From NCBI RefSeq assembly GCF_001510715.1, contig NZ_LMTJ01000001.1, positions 294,471 through 358,470 on the forward strand: 64,000 bases of DNA, given 5' to 3'. The notes under the pieces were generated by a model, which did not search any database, was not told the DNA's origin, and was given only the letters and a program-made list of their open reading frames with translations. This DNA is from Bacillus sp. FJAT-29814. GTDB lineage: Bacteria > Bacillota > Bacilli > Bacillales > Cytobacillaceae. Positions within the stretch are counted from its first letter, which is position 1; each line of letters opens with the position of its first letter. Positions 9,167-18,557 of the stretch are shown one piece after another. The position numbers were made by a program, and so were the translations under genes.

Positions 9167-11134
9167 ATGACAGCGATTATTAACAAAGAAGAAGTGCTTT
9201 GGCAGCCATCGGCTGAAAGACAAGCAAAGTCAAATAGCTCGAATTTTTTAAAATGGCTTTCAGAGAATAAAGGTTTGGTTATGAAAGACTATCAAGCCAT
9301 GTGGGAATGGTCAACAAACGATATTGATGGGTTTTGGTCATCGATTTGGGAATATTTCTCGATTCATTATTCAGGAGAGTATTCAAAGGTTCTGGATCCT
9401 CATTCCATACCAGGAGCAAAATGGTTTTCAGGTACAAATGTAAATTACGCAGAACATATTTTTCGGACCTTCAATCCGGAAAAAGAGGCCATTTTATTTG
9501 AGTCAGAATCCCATGTTCAAAGGTCTATCACCTGGCAGGAATTATATGAAAGTGTAGCAGCTGCTGCGAACGGTCTCAAATCACTTGGTATTGAATCGGG
9601 CGATCGGGTTGCAGCCTATGCTCCAAATATTCCTGAAACGGTAATTTCCTTTTTAGCCTGTGCGAGTATTGGAGCCATCTGGTCGAGCTGCTCTCCCGAT
9701 TTTGGAAGTAAAAGTGCAATTGATCGATTTGCACAAATTACGCCTAAAGTTCTTCTTACTGTCGATGGTTATCGGTATAATGGGAAAGATTTTGATAGGA
9801 GTGAATCCATTCAGCAATTGCTTGCAGGTTTGCCATCTGTTGAAAAAACGATTATTATTCCTTATTTGCGAAGTTATGAACTCCGAGAAGACCAATGTAG
9901 TGTATTGCTTTGGAATCAGTTCTTACAGGATTACGCAACAGGGGAATTACAATTTAACCGCGTCCCATTTGACCATCCTCTATGGATTTTGTATTCATCT
10001 GGAACAACAGGCATCCCAAAAGGAATTGTACATAGTCAAGGTGGTATTCTGCTTGAACATTTAAAAAATGGAGCGTTTCATTTGGAATTAAAGCCAGAAG
10101 ATCGCTTTTTTTGGTACACAACGACCGGCTGGATGATGTGGAATGTCGTGGTTAGCGGTCTATTGTCTGGGGCAACAATCCTTCTTTATGACGGAAATCC
10201 CGCTTATCCAAGCGCCTCCCGACTGTGGGAATTTGCTGAAAGGACGAAAATGACCTTTTTTGGTACAAGTCCGACATTTTTATCTTCCTGTATAAAAAAT
10301 GGGATTGAACCAGGAAAAACCTTTAATTTAACACATTTAGAAAGTATCGGGTCAACTGGTTCGCCGTTAACGCCAGAAATTTACCAATGGGTATATAAAA
10401 AAGTCAAACAGGATGTCTGGCTCTCTTCCTCAAGTGGCGGAACGGATATTTGTTCCGGGTTTGTGGGAGGCACACTGTTACAGCCAGTATATGCTGGACA
10501 GATTCAATGTCGGACATTAGGGGCAGCTGTCCAAGCATTTGATGAAAATGGGGCAGAAGTAGTGGAAGAAATCGGCGAATTAGTGATTAGTAAACCAATG
10601 CCCTCGATGCCGATTTATTTTTGGAATGATCCGGAACATAAAAGATACAAACAAAGCTACTTCGATTACTTTCCAAATGTATGGAGACACGGGGATTTTA
10701 TTAAGATTACGTCTTTAGGAAGCTGCATTATTTACGGACGATCAGATGCCACCATAAACCGTGGAGGAGTCCGTATGGGCACTAGTGAATTCTATTCTGC
10801 AGTCGAGAGTCATCCCAGCGTATTTGATAGTCTTGTAGTGGATGTGCCGAATGATACAGGAACGTCGGCAATATTGCTCTTCGTTGTTTTAAGAGGCGGT
10901 AATGAATTAGATCAAGTGCTAAAGGACGCATTAAACCGTCAAATCAAGGAAAGCTGTTCACCAAGGCATATCCCTGACCATATTTATTCCGTTACAGAAA
11001 TACCACGTACACTAAATGGCAAAAAAATGGAGGTGCCGATCAAGAAAATCTTAATGGGAACCCCTATAGAAAAAGCCTTAAATATCGACTCATTAGCCAA
11101 TCCTCAGTCAATACATCAATTTATGAGATTGTAA
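9167..11134 (+). CDS. Acetoacetate-CoA ligase
   Basis: An AMP-forming enzyme that activates acetoacetate (or a close 3-oxo acid) to its CoA thioester. At 655 residues it has the length of AacS and the acetyl-CoA-synthetase-like N-terminal extension (WKWSTNDIDGFWSSIWEYF-type region, residues ~40-65). Motifs are YSSGTTGIPKGIVHSQGG (P-loop), TTTGWMMWNVVVSGLLSG, the RHGDFIKI hinge region and the C-terminal catalytic Lys in TLNGKKMEVPIKK. The TTTGWMMW block is characteristic of AacS. It lies alone between two terminated units with AGAGGG upstream. It would feed ketone bodies, or the 3-oxo-acid end product of a catabolic route, into central metabolism. Confidence 0.9.
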   Translation: MTAIINKEEVLWQPSAERQAKSNSSNFLKWLSENKGLVMKDYQAMWEWSTNDIDGFWSSIWEYFSIHYSGEYSKVLDPHSIPGAKWFSGTNVNYAEHIFRTFNPEKEAILFESESHVQRSITWQELYESVAAAANGLKSLGIESGDRVAAYAPNIPETVISFLACASIGAIWSSCSPDFGSKSAIDRFAQITPKVLLTVDGYRYNGKDFDRSESIQQLLAGLPSVEKTIIIPYLRSYELREDQCSVLLWNQFLQDYATGELQFNRVPFDHPLWILYSSGTTGIPKGIVHSQGGILLEHLKNGAFHLELKPEDRFFWYTTTGWMMWNVVVSGLLSGATILLYDGNPAYPSASRLWEFAERTKMTFFGTSPTFLSSCIKNGIEPGKTFNLTHLESIGSTGSPLTPEIYQWVYKKVKQDVWLSSSSGGTDICSGFVGGTLLQPVYAGQIQCRTLGAAVQAFDENGAEVVEEIGELVISKPMPSMPIYFWNDPEHKRYKQSYFDYFPNVWRHGDFIKITSLGSCIIYGRSDATINRGGVRMGTSEFYSAVESHPSVFDSLVVDVPNDTGTSAILLFVVLRGGNELDQVLKDALNRQIKESCSPRHIPDHIYSVTEIPRTLNGKKMEVPIKKILMGTPIEKALNIDSLANPQSIHQFMRL

Positions 11135-11431
11135 GAATGGAGGAGTCAGAAGGAAGCTCAAGCGGCTTTTTGGGAAACAAAAATTATATAAAGATGGTCA
11201 GACACCGTATGAAGTCACTATTATAAGTAATGGAAATAAAAAAGGGTCTCATTCTAGATTAACCGATTTTTTAATGTTGCCTGTTAATAGGACTTTTTGA
11301 TTAAAAATAGTGAATGATGTAGATTGTTGAAGGAAGAAGCAGGATTTTTGGTTTTTTTAAGGGAATATATTATATAAACAAGTCATCTACTCCAGGAGTT
11401 TAATCAAGGTTCGAAAGAAGGTATACGACTG
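11135..11431. other. Intergenic region, nothing assigned
   Basis: This 297-nt gap begins with a short AAGC...GCTTTTT element at about 11160-11182 that could be a weak terminator for the ligase gene. One reading frame is open for about 60 codons through the segment but lacks a start codon with a ribosome binding site and matches nothing I recognise, so I do not call it a gene. Confidence 0.4.
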
Positions 11432-12004
11432 ATGGATAATTTCTTTGCTGACTATAAAAAGTTTATCGTTGAACCAGAAGATGAAAAGACCGTTGTGAAT
11501 GAAGCATATGATCCTAACAAGTATGCGGCCTATTATATTCTAACACTGTCTTTATTTGACTCTCGTTTGACGACCTGGAAAGATGCAAGTAAATTTGAAG
11601 TAGATGTTGAAAAAAGTATCGGAACAGTCATAATGGATTTCAATCAAAAACAGGTCGGGAAATATCATCTGCAATTATTGGAATTGGATCAGTCTAAAAA
11701 CTATTTTATCTTGGCTCTTTCTTCTAAAACCAAATTTGATCAGGCTGAAGAAAAAGACAGTATATCTTTCATCGTTGATTACATCCTAACCAATCCATTT
11801 TATATCGGGCAAAACTGGTTCAACCTCATTGGTCATAAAGGGAAAGTGGCTCGTAAACTCTTTAATTGCTCCTATAAGGAATATGTCGTAGAGGAGAAAA
11901 TTGAATTAAAATGGGATGAAAAAACTGAAAACATCAGTGAATTAATCCCGAAAAGTGGAGAGTTAAAGCTAATCAGCACCTCTCCTAAAAAAGAAATTCT
12001 TTAG
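11432..12004 (+). CDS. Conserved-looking hypothetical protein
   Basis: A 190-residue acidic, soluble protein with no signal peptide or membrane segment. I do not recognise the family. It has a mixed alpha/beta composition, a tryptophan-containing centre (NPFYIGQNWFNLIGHKGK) and a lysine-rich C-terminus. GAAAGAAGG lies about 8 nt before the ATG. It stands alone, closed by its own terminator. Coding is supported by the length, ribosome binding site and terminator placement, not by homology. Confidence 0.65.
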   Translation: MDNFFADYKKFIVEPEDEKTVVNEAYDPNKYAAYYILTLSLFDSRLTTWKDASKFEVDVEKSIGTVIMDFNQKQVGKYHLQLLELDQSKNYFILALSSKTKFDQAEEKDSISFIVDYILTNPFYIGQNWFNLIGHKGKVARKLFNCSYKEYVVEEKIELKWDEKTENISELIPKSGELKLISTSPKKEIL

Positions 12005-12047
12005 AAGATCATGCGTTCATAGGAACGGTCAATTAGTATTGTCTTAG

Positions 12048-12070
12048 AAGCTGCTCCGGCAGCTTTTTTC
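12048..12070 (+). terminator. Intrinsic terminator
   Basis: AAGCTGC-TCCG-GCAGCTT with a T6 tail. The stretch from 12071 to 12371 is AT-rich and contains only the leader of the next gene. Confidence 0.9.
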
Positions 12071-12371
12071 TTTACAAAAAGAATACCTCTAACATGTATT
12101 TGCAATCATATAGTCATATTTTTTAAGATTATTTATGGGTTATCGAAAGGTTGAAACATTTTTATCTAGCGTGAAAGAATCTTAACGGAATCAGCATAAA
12201 TGTTACCTTTTCTTATCATGAAATAATAAGCCTCCAATGTTATGATAATCCAAAGCCACATTTTCAGAAGTTGTTTTTTTAAAAAGCACTTATGAAAAAG
12301 AGGCATCCACTTCCCAGCGAAACACGATCCATTTAAATGGGATGGTTACACGTAAAGAAGGAGGTCTATTT

Positions 12372-13244
12372 ATGAAACTAAAATTTCAGGCAATGCTGCT
12401 TGCTATAGCGATGCTTTTTTCTATTCCTTCGATTTGCTTTGCAGACGCATCTGAAGGAGATGTCATTGTGACTTTAGGAGAAAACCTAACATCACAGCAA
12501 AAAAATGATATGTTGAGTGAATTAGGGGTACCGGAAAACGTACAAAGTATTTCCGTATCCAATCAAGAAGAGCATGAATATTTAGGAGAGTATATTCCGA
12601 AGGCTCAAATAGGGAACAAAGCGATTTCGTCAGCTAGCATCACTATCGATGCTAAGGATTCCGGGTTAAAGGTTCAAAGTAACAATATCACATGGGTGAC
12701 GGATGAAATGTACATTAATGCCTTGATGACAGCAGGAGTAAAGGATGCCACCATCAAAATTACCGCGCCTTATTCTGTTTCAGGTACTGCGGCTTTGACA
12801 GGAATCATGAAAGCCTATGAAACATCTACAAACAAACAAATTCCTGAAGAAGTGAAACAAGCAGCCAATGAAGAAATGGTGAAAACCGCACAGCTTGGTG
12901 ATTCCATTGGAGGTGACAAAGCTGCTGCTCTAATGGGGAAAGTCAAAGAGGAAATCGCCCAGAACGATCCAAAAACAGAAGCTGACATTCGTGAAATCAT
13001 TCAACAAGCTGCCACCGAGCTTGGGATTACTTTAACAAATGAAGAGTTAGATACCTTAGTAGATTTCTTCAACAAACTGAAGGGCATGGACATTGACTGG
13101 AACCAAGTTAAGAACCAGGTAAGTGATACAGCAGAAAAGGTGAACAATTTTTTAAAATCAGATGAGGGACAGTCATTTTTACAAAAACTGCAGGATTTCT
13201 TCAATCGTGCAATTGATGAAATTCGTGCCCTTACTGCTAAATAG
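12372..13244 (+). CDS. ypuA: DUF1002 secreted protein, YpuA-like
   Basis: A 290-residue exported protein. It starts with a clear signal peptide (MKLKFQAMLLAIAMLFSIPSICFA, cleavage near residue 24) followed by the DUF1002 domain over nearly the whole length (DVIVTLGENLTSQQKNDML, ISSASITID, TAGVKDATIKITAPYSVSG). The C-terminal third is helical and hydrophilic. The molecular function of the family is unknown; B. subtilis YpuA belongs to the cell-envelope stress regulon. I chose the ATG at 12372 because GAAGGAGG lies 8 nt upstream; the in-frame ATG at 12342 has none. The symbol is by family resemblance only. Confidence 0.85.
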   Translation: MKLKFQAMLLAIAMLFSIPSICFADASEGDVIVTLGENLTSQQKNDMLSELGVPENVQSISVSNQEEHEYLGEYIPKAQIGNKAISSASITIDAKDSGLKVQSNNITWVTDEMYINALMTAGVKDATIKITAPYSVSGTAALTGIMKAYETSTNKQIPEEVKQAANEEMVKTAQLGDSIGGDKAAALMGKVKEEIAQNDPKTEADIREIIQQAATELGITLTNEELDTLVDFFNKLKGMDIDWNQVKNQVSDTAEKVNNFLKSDEGQSFLQKLQDFFNRAIDEIRALTAK

Positions 13245-13275
13245 ACAGGGTGATCTTTTTGAATACCTTTGGGAA

Positions 13276-13303
13276 ATGATGGGCGGGCAGCCCATCATTT
13301 TTT
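13276..13303 (+). terminator. Intrinsic terminator after the ypuA-like gene
   Basis: A 9-bp perfect stem ATGATGGGC / GCCCATCAT with a 5-nt loop and T6. Confidence 0.92.
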
Positions 13304-13483
13304 ACTTGGAATAGATAAAAAGGGAATCATCTAGCAGGAGGAAGCAGGTATTAAAAATGAATTGGCCGGGATGAAGAAGGTTCGTTTTAACTTGCCTAGG
13401 TATAAAGGAGGATTTACATTACTCTTGCTTTTCTTAAAAATAATGAGAAGAAGGCAGAAAAATGAAAAGTCTTTGGAAGGGAA

Positions 13484-13924
13484 GTGAATGATAAGTTGCT
13501 TTATATTTGGGATATTGAAGAGATTATAAAAAATACTTTAGAAGAGCATAAATTGGATATGAATTATGAGATAAACAATCAATTACCTGCACCGATGAGT
13601 TATAACGTATCGACCAATACTATTAAGTTTAACTACTTGCAAATAAATGGATACATAGCAAATATAAATTTTAAAATTAAACAGACAGATGAAGACTGTG
13701 TTAAGCTTATACTTTATCATCAGCTCGGCTATTATTTGGATTTTAAGAAAAACAAACATGATTTAAGGACATTACTGTATGGTGGAGATGAAGAAAAAGC
13801 ACAGCTTCTATCTCAAATAGAAGAGAATGCCTGGGAATATGGCAGAACCTTGGTACCGGAGAAACTATTAAATTCATATGATAAAGTTCGTGGAATAGAT
13901 AAAATGCTGATCAAAAACTATTAG
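13484..13924 (+). CDS. Metallopeptidase-like protein with a degenerate zinc site
   Basis: A 146-residue cytoplasmic protein of a Bacillus family related, as far as I can tell, to IrrE/ImmA-type metallopeptidases. Members normally carry an HELGHYLDF-like zinc motif followed by KKxHDLRTLLYG and NAWEYGRTLVP. Here the motif reads YHQLGYYLDF, so the glutamate and the second histidine of HExxH are replaced by Gln and Tyr, while the surrounding helix and downstream blocks are kept. It is probably non-catalytic. The GTG start has GGAAGGGA just upstream. It has no operon partners and is flanked by terminators. Confidence 0.7.
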   Translation: MNDKLLYIWDIEEIIKNTLEEHKLDMNYEINNQLPAPMSYNVSTNTIKFNYLQINGYIANINFKIKQTDEDCVKLILYHQLGYYLDFKKNKHDLRTLLYGGDEEKAQLLSQIEENAWEYGRTLVPEKLLNSYDKVRGIDKMLIKNY

Positions 13925-14001
13925 AACCAGAGGGCCGATTCTGGCAGCATCATTTTCTCCATTAATTTTCACAGATGCATTGCAGTGAACCAACACAAAT
14001 T

Positions 14002-14037
14002 ATGCCCGCTAAGAGCCATGTCTTGGCGGGCATTTTT
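14002..14037 (+). terminator. Intrinsic terminator between convergent genes
   Basis: ATGCCCGC / GCGGGCAT with an inner AAGA/TCTT pairing and T5 on the plus strand. It ends the metallopeptidase-like transcript and may also help stop the opposing LCP transcript. Confidence 0.85.
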
Positions 14038-14052
14038 CCGGGATCGAAGGAA

Positions 14053-15009
14053 TTATTCTTCCGTTTGTGCAGTGCCTTGTCCTTCTAAAAAAGTAGAAAG
14101 TGCTTCTTTATTTTGATCGAAGTCCACTTCTAAGACTTCACCAAGCCCTTTATAACGTTTACTTTCAAAACTGCCATCCTCAGGGATGCGTAATGTTTCT
14201 ACATTGCCACTATGATTAGTGAGAAGATCTTTTCCAACCGCCATAAGCGTGGAACTATCCATATTAGTATCAATGTGTTTATTTAAAATTCCTACTAGCT
14301 CGGGAAGTTTGATAATGCTTTGCGTATCTAGTGCTTCTTCTTTTAATTTGGAAAGGACTTCTTGCTGTCTTTGAATTCGTCCGAAATCACTTAAACGATC
14401 GTGACGGAACCGGACATAGCCTAACAACTCTTTACCATGAAGTCGTTGTTTACCCTCGTCTATTGTGATTCCAATGCCATAGGACATTTCATAGGGTACG
14501 TCTACTTCAATTCCGTTTGGTACTAGGAGATCGACCGCTTTTTCGAATCCTTGAAAATCAACAATGGCATAGTAATGAATATCCAGATTGAAATTCTCTT
14601 TTATGGTTTGCCTTAGTAATTCAGGACCACCAAAAGAAAAAGCGGCATTTAGTTTTTGCTGGCCATGTTCAGGGACATTGACACGCATATCACGCATTAA
14701 CGAAATCAGTTTAAATGCATTATTTTGCGGATCATAATGGGCAATCATAATCGTGTCCGTTCGGGCCTGTTTTTCTCCCCGCGAGTCACTTCCTAATAAA
14801 AGAACATTTATGGCATCTAGCTTATTTTCCGTTTGTGCTCCTTTAAAAGTATGTTTTCCCTCTGCTTTTTTAAGCGGTTCGTTAAGGACTTTAATTTTTC
14901 CTTCTATGTACTGATAGATTGAATAAAGACCAACTATAAAGATACTTGATAGAATAAGAGCCCCAAACACTCTACCCCATCTAATTCTTTTCTTTTTCTT
15001 CCGTGACAA
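14053..15009 (-). CDS. LytR-CpsA-Psr (LCP) family cell-wall ligase
   Basis: LCP proteins transfer anionic polymers such as teichoic acids from lipid carriers to peptidoglycan. The product (318 residues from the preferred start) has a short Lys/Arg-rich cytoplasmic tail, one membrane anchor near residues 12-32 and an extracellular LCP domain: INVLLLGSDSRGEKQARTDTIMI, SLMRDMRVNVP, KLNAAFSFGGPELL, and VRFRHDRLSDFGRIQRQQEV carrying the conserved Arg/Asp residues that bind pyrophosphate. I prefer the TTG at 15009 because AGGTGGTG lies 6 nt upstream; a GTG at 15021 is in frame but falls within that site. It is a monocistronic unit. Confidence 0.9.
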   Translation of the reverse strand: MSRKKKKRIRWGRVFGALILSSIFIVGLYSIYQYIEGKIKVLNEPLKKAEGKHTFKGAQTENKLDAINVLLLGSDSRGEKQARTDTIMIAHYDPQNNAFKLISLMRDMRVNVPEHGQQKLNAAFSFGGPELLRQTIKENFNLDIHYYAIVDFQGFEKAVDLLVPNGIEVDVPYEMSYGIGITIDEGKQRLHGKELLGYVRFRHDRLSDFGRIQRQQEVLSKLKEEALDTQSIIKLPELVGILNKHIDTNMDSSTLMAVGKDLLTNHSGNVETLRIPEDGSFESKRYKGLGEVLEVDFDQNKEALSTFLEGQGTAQTEE

Positions 15010-15344
15010 ATTTAGCACCACCTAGGATGTAAAACTTCGTAAACTATTACCTTGTTAATATCGGGTCAATAATAGCGGATTTAATCTCTTTTTACAATCC
15101 CCGAATAGTAATTATTGCATAATTAGTTTTCATGTTCTTAACTATCAGGTTACATTTAGTTGATTTTTGATTGGAAACTTGGGTACACGAAACGAACGAA
15201 CGCCGAGCACCATACCCATTTCGGCTATTTTAAGGACTATAATAGCCGCGAGAATGTCTGCAGAAAAATGTCGACGGAATTATCTGTCGGCTGGATCCGC
15301 ATATGGGGGTGCAGTTCAATAATCCGGAGCGGACACTTAAAACA

Positions 15345-15377
15345 GGAAAAAGAAAAAGACGTGTGCCGAAACACACG
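15345..15377 (-). terminator. Intrinsic terminator of the subtilase gene
   Basis: On the minus strand CGTGTG / CACACG is followed by TCTTTTTCTTTTT. It sits 17 nt past the stop of the subtilase gene. The remaining gap up to the LCP start holds no gene that I can see. Confidence 0.8.
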
Positions 15378-15393
15378 CCCTTACCCTTTATTT

Positions 15394-16731
15394 TTATTGC
15401 AATGCGTTATACACATTGACCAACCCGTGACCAAAATATTGATCATGGCCTGGTTTTCCTAAATCTTCTGCAGTCTGCTGAAGACGGGTGGCAATCTGTT
15501 GTGCTTTTAATTGAGGGAATTGCGCCTTCACTAGAGCGACAGCTGCTGCGACCTTAGGCGCTGCCATACTTGTTCCGATTTTCCAGCCGTAAGAGCCTTG
15601 TGCAACCGGGATTGTGGAAAGTGTCCTTGCTTCCAGGTCACGCTTGGATGTATCACTCTCCGGGTTTGGCCAGTAAGGGCCGTAGTCTCCGCCTGGAGAC
15701 GCAAGATGAACATTGGATGACCCATAATTTGAGTAGTATGCCAAAGTGTCACGGTTCGTGGTTGACGAAACACTGACTACGCCTGGAATACTCGTGAAAG
15801 TGTCGAATAGCGGGCCATCGTATACCTTTCCCGTTCCTTTTTCTGTTTTCATCCGCTTACCAAGGTCCATTCCGTCGTTGCCATTGGCGCCGACAATCAG
15901 CATTCCTTTTTGAAGTGCATACTGGACGGCCCTTTGAGAGGATAAGTGGAGTGCACGATCCTGTTTATCATTCATAATGCTGTACGTACCAAGGCTTAAG
16001 TTCGCGGATACTGAACCATCGTCAGCAGCTGTGGTGATGGCTGATAATATGCCGGTCCAGTTCATCCTGCCCCGGTTGTCTGCTACACGGTAGGAAGCAA
16101 TGGCGAGCTCCGGACCTACCCCCTTTACTCTGCCATTTGCCGCAATTGTTCCTGCAACGTGGGTCCCGTGTGAGCCGGAATCCTTTAATTCATCCCCTGG
16201 TAACGCACCTGGAAAAAATGCTTTACCGAACACAAGATTATCTTTTAGATCCGGATGGCTAAAATCGACACCTGTGTCAATGACGGCCACAAGTGTGTCC
16301 TTATTTCCCGGATTGATGTTCCAGGACTCACCATTTTGAGTCACCCGTTTAATATCCCATTGATATTGTTCGTATAAATCGGCTTGAACACTTGCTGCGT
16401 TTTCAGCTTCCTGAAGGTTCAAGGCTTCGGCTTCTTCATCAGCAGTACGGATTACTACATCTTCTGCCGCAGCAAGGACTTTTGAGTTTCCTTCAAGCTT
16501 CTGCAAAATGGAAGGGTCATCCGAGCTGATATTGACAACTCCGATTTGAGGTGCCTCGAAAATGATTTCCGCGCCTAATTCCTTTAGTGTATGTATTGAA
16601 GCACTGTCAGTTTGAGCTGATTTAAGCACCACGATATAATTCTTCTTTGAAGTTTCCTGCGCTGTTGCCGGGAACTGAACGGTGCCCAAGGCAACAAGTA
16701 AAACGGTAAAAAGCAATAAGAATCTTTTCAT
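15394..16731 (-). CDS. Secreted S8 family serine peptidase (subtilisin-like)
   Basis: A 445-residue exported protease. It has a signal peptide (MKRFLLLFTVLLVALGTVQFP, residues 1-24) and an I9-like propeptide (NYIVVLKSAQTDSASIH). The catalytic domain carries Asp152 (VIDTGVD), His188 (SHGTHVAGT) and Ser388 (GTSMAAPKV), so the triad is complete. The oxyanion region GANGNDG is present. The domain ends about 50 residues after the Ser, with no cell-wall anchor or repeats, so the enzyme is probably released. On the minus strand AAAGGAGG lies 8 nt before the ATG, and a promoter-like element is at 16769-16797. Confidence 0.93.
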   Translation of the reverse strand: MKRFLLLFTVLLVALGTVQFPATAQETSKKNYIVVLKSAQTDSASIHTLKELGAEIIFEAPQIGVVNISSDDPSILQKLEGNSKVLAAAEDVVIRTADEEAEALNLQEAENAASVQADLYEQYQWDIKRVTQNGESWNINPGNKDTLVAVIDTGVDFSHPDLKDNLVFGKAFFPGALPGDELKDSGSHGTHVAGTIAANGRVKGVGPELAIASYRVADNRGRMNWTGILSAITTAADDGSVSANLSLGTYSIMNDKQDRALHLSSQRAVQYALQKGMLIVGANGNDGMDLGKRMKTEKGTGKVYDGPLFDTFTSIPGVVSVSSTTNRDTLAYYSNYGSSNVHLASPGGDYGPYWPNPESDTSKRDLEARTLSTIPVAQGSYGWKIGTSMAAPKVAAAVALVKAQFPQLKAQQIATRLQQTAEDLGKPGHDQYFGHGLVNVYNALQ

Positions 16732-16768
16732 AATATCCTCCTTTAATTTTTACTTCTGTTATAGAACA

Positions 16769-16797
16769 ATTATAGTTTCATTTGTAAAATTATGTAA
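16769..16797 (-). promoter_or_regulatory. Possible sigma-A promoter of the subtilase gene
   Basis: Minus strand TTACAT (16797-16792), 17-nt spacer, TATAAT (16774-16769), 38 nt upstream of the ATG. The -10 is perfect and the -35 weak. Confidence 0.5.
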
Positions 16798-17140
16798 TTG
16801 GACAAAAGACATATTTTATTATTTTGAAAGAAAACAAAAAAGTCTTAAGTACTAGATGTTTAGACCTTCTTTTTGTTCTTCTAATCAGAATAAGCATAGG
16901 GAACATTCCACCAAATGATGGTATTAAACATAACATTTGAGGAATGTGACCTGGCTTTTCATATGCTTTATTAATTAGTCACATCATACCTACACAAAAA
17001 TAGATACAGTTCCTAGTGAACTTCAATAACATTTTCTATGCAAAAGGATAATTTATGTATATATTCATAGTATTAAGAGAATTTCGACTGCCGGAGGTTA
17101 TTTGAAATGTATGTCATTAAATTCATAGGTGGGGTATCCC
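16798..17140. other. Intergenic region between divergent genes
   Basis: This 343-nt AT-rich gap lies between the divergent subtilase and MFS genes. Apart from the subtilase promoter at its left edge I see no gene, long inverted repeat or clear promoter for the MFS gene. Confidence 0.4.
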
Positions 17141-18415
17141 ATGAATCATAATAGACGTCTATACTTTGGCTGGTATATTGTCATCTTTGCCGGCATCATT
17201 GTTTTACTTACAACAGGAATGCGGATGGGAATCGGACCTTTTGTCAATCCGATTATGAGTGATTTAGGGTTGTCACGGACTGAATTTTCACTTATTGTTT
17301 CGGCTGGAATGATTGCATATGGAATCGGAATGCTCATCGCGGGAATTCTATTAAAGGCCTTTAATACTCGTATTTTGCTGCTGACTGGGCTGACTATTGT
17401 CTGTATTTCGATTGTATGGACGGTATTATCAACAGGAATGATTTCCTTTCTGCTTTCTTATGGAGTGTTCCTGTCGATCGGGCTTGGCTTTTTAAGCAGT
17501 GTCAGCTTGTCGCCAATTATTAGCAAATGGTTTGTTCGCCAAAGAGGGAAGGCGCTTTTTTATTTAACGACAGGGGGTATGGCTGGGATTGCCGTGATGA
17601 CACCTGTTGAAACTTGGTTGATCGGCATGATTGGCTGGCACAATACGCTTCTATTATTTGGCGGAATATTTATTTGTCTTGTCGTTCCTTCAGCCCTTTT
17701 TATCATGAAGGAGGATGTTCCGGAAGGGGCTGATAGGCCGGGGACTGCCCGAGGAAAAATTAGACAGGAAGCCCCGACGGATCTCACCTTAAAGGATGCT
17801 CTTAAGACACTAACCTATTGGAAAATTGTTTTTGCCTTATTTGCTTGCGGCTTTGGAATGAATTTATTGGGCTCCCACGGGGTCCCGATGCTGATGGACC
17901 ATCATTTTTCGCCTATGACGGCTTCCTTTGGAGTGGGAATGATCGGAATTGTCGCCATCTTCGGTACCATCTTTTTAGGGCAGCTCGCAGACCGTTTTCC
18001 GCGAAAAAACATTTTGTTTCTCGTATTTTTTGTCCGCGGCCTGGGATTTTTCGGGTTGGTGTTGTCGATGGCCACATGGCAGCTCTTTCTTGTTTCCGCG
18101 GTTGGGGGATTGGTATGGGCGGGTTCTGTAGCCATGTCCACCGCCATCTTAAGTGATTTATATGGAGTTAGGCTATTAGGCATTTTAAATGGATTGGCTT
18201 ATTTCGTTGGGCACCAGATTGGGGCAGCCATCGGGTCATTCCTCGGAGGCTGGGGCTATGAAATGTTTGGCACACATCTATTTTCGTTCAGTGCTGCAGG
18301 CATCCTAGCGATCCTAGCTAGTTTCGCCTCCATCACACTGCCACAAAGCCTATCATTCTCTAAGAAACTAGGAATTGGAGAAAAGCAAAATATGACAGTG
18401 GGGCATCGAGGGTGA
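17141..18415 (+). CDS. MFS transporter, monocarboxylate/oxalate-formate type
   Basis: A 424-residue integral membrane carrier with twelve predicted spans in two halves separated by a charged loop (KEDVPEGADRPGTARGKIRQ, residues ~190-210). GPFVNPIMSDLGLSRTEFSLI, the WFVRQRGKALFYLTTGGMAG block between spans 4 and 5, and QLADRFPRKNIL in the second half match the OFA/monocarboxylate branch of the MFS. It probably exchanges or symports a small organic acid. I prefer the ATG at 17141, 8 nt after AGGTGGGG, over the in-frame GTG at 17129. It ends at a double hairpin and may be the last gene before the catabolic island. Confidence 0.88.
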   Translation: MNHNRRLYFGWYIVIFAGIIVLLTTGMRMGIGPFVNPIMSDLGLSRTEFSLIVSAGMIAYGIGMLIAGILLKAFNTRILLLTGLTIVCISIVWTVLSTGMISFLLSYGVFLSIGLGFLSSVSLSPIISKWFVRQRGKALFYLTTGGMAGIAVMTPVETWLIGMIGWHNTLLLFGGIFICLVVPSALFIMKEDVPEGADRPGTARGKIRQEAPTDLTLKDALKTLTYWKIVFALFACGFGMNLLGSHGVPMLMDHHFSPMTASFGVGMIGIVAIFGTIFLGQLADRFPRKNILFLVFFVRGLGFFGLVLSMATWQLFLVSAVGGLVWAGSVAMSTAILSDLYGVRLLGILNGLAYFVGHQIGAAIGSFLGGWGYEMFGTHLFSFSAAGILAILASFASITLPQSLSFSKKLGIGEKQNMTVGHRG

Positions 18416-18473
18416 AAGATAATGTTCACCACGTAATTCGTGATTCATAACTATAAAGCAAAATCCATCCTTG

Positions 18474-18540
18474 ATTTGGCGGTTGATCCCGCCAAATGCC
18501 GCTCCCCTCATTGGGAACGGTCTATTTCTGGACCGCTTTT
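18474..18540 (+). terminator. Double hairpin after the MFS gene
   Basis: The first hairpin is a perfect 9-bp stem ATTTGGCGG / CCGCCAAAT (18474-18482, 18489-18497) without a T-run. The second is CGGTC / GACCG (18518-18522, 18531-18535) followed by CTTTTA. Together they probably end the MFS transcript. Confidence 0.65.
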
Positions 18541-18557
18541 ATCACACTGAATTATAA

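Noticed and set aside
12152..12172. TGAAAC followed by CGT upstream of the ypuA-like gene, resembling an ECF sigma promoter
   Set aside because: The spacer is 12 nt; sigma-W/M promoters need about 16, so the match is not functional as read.
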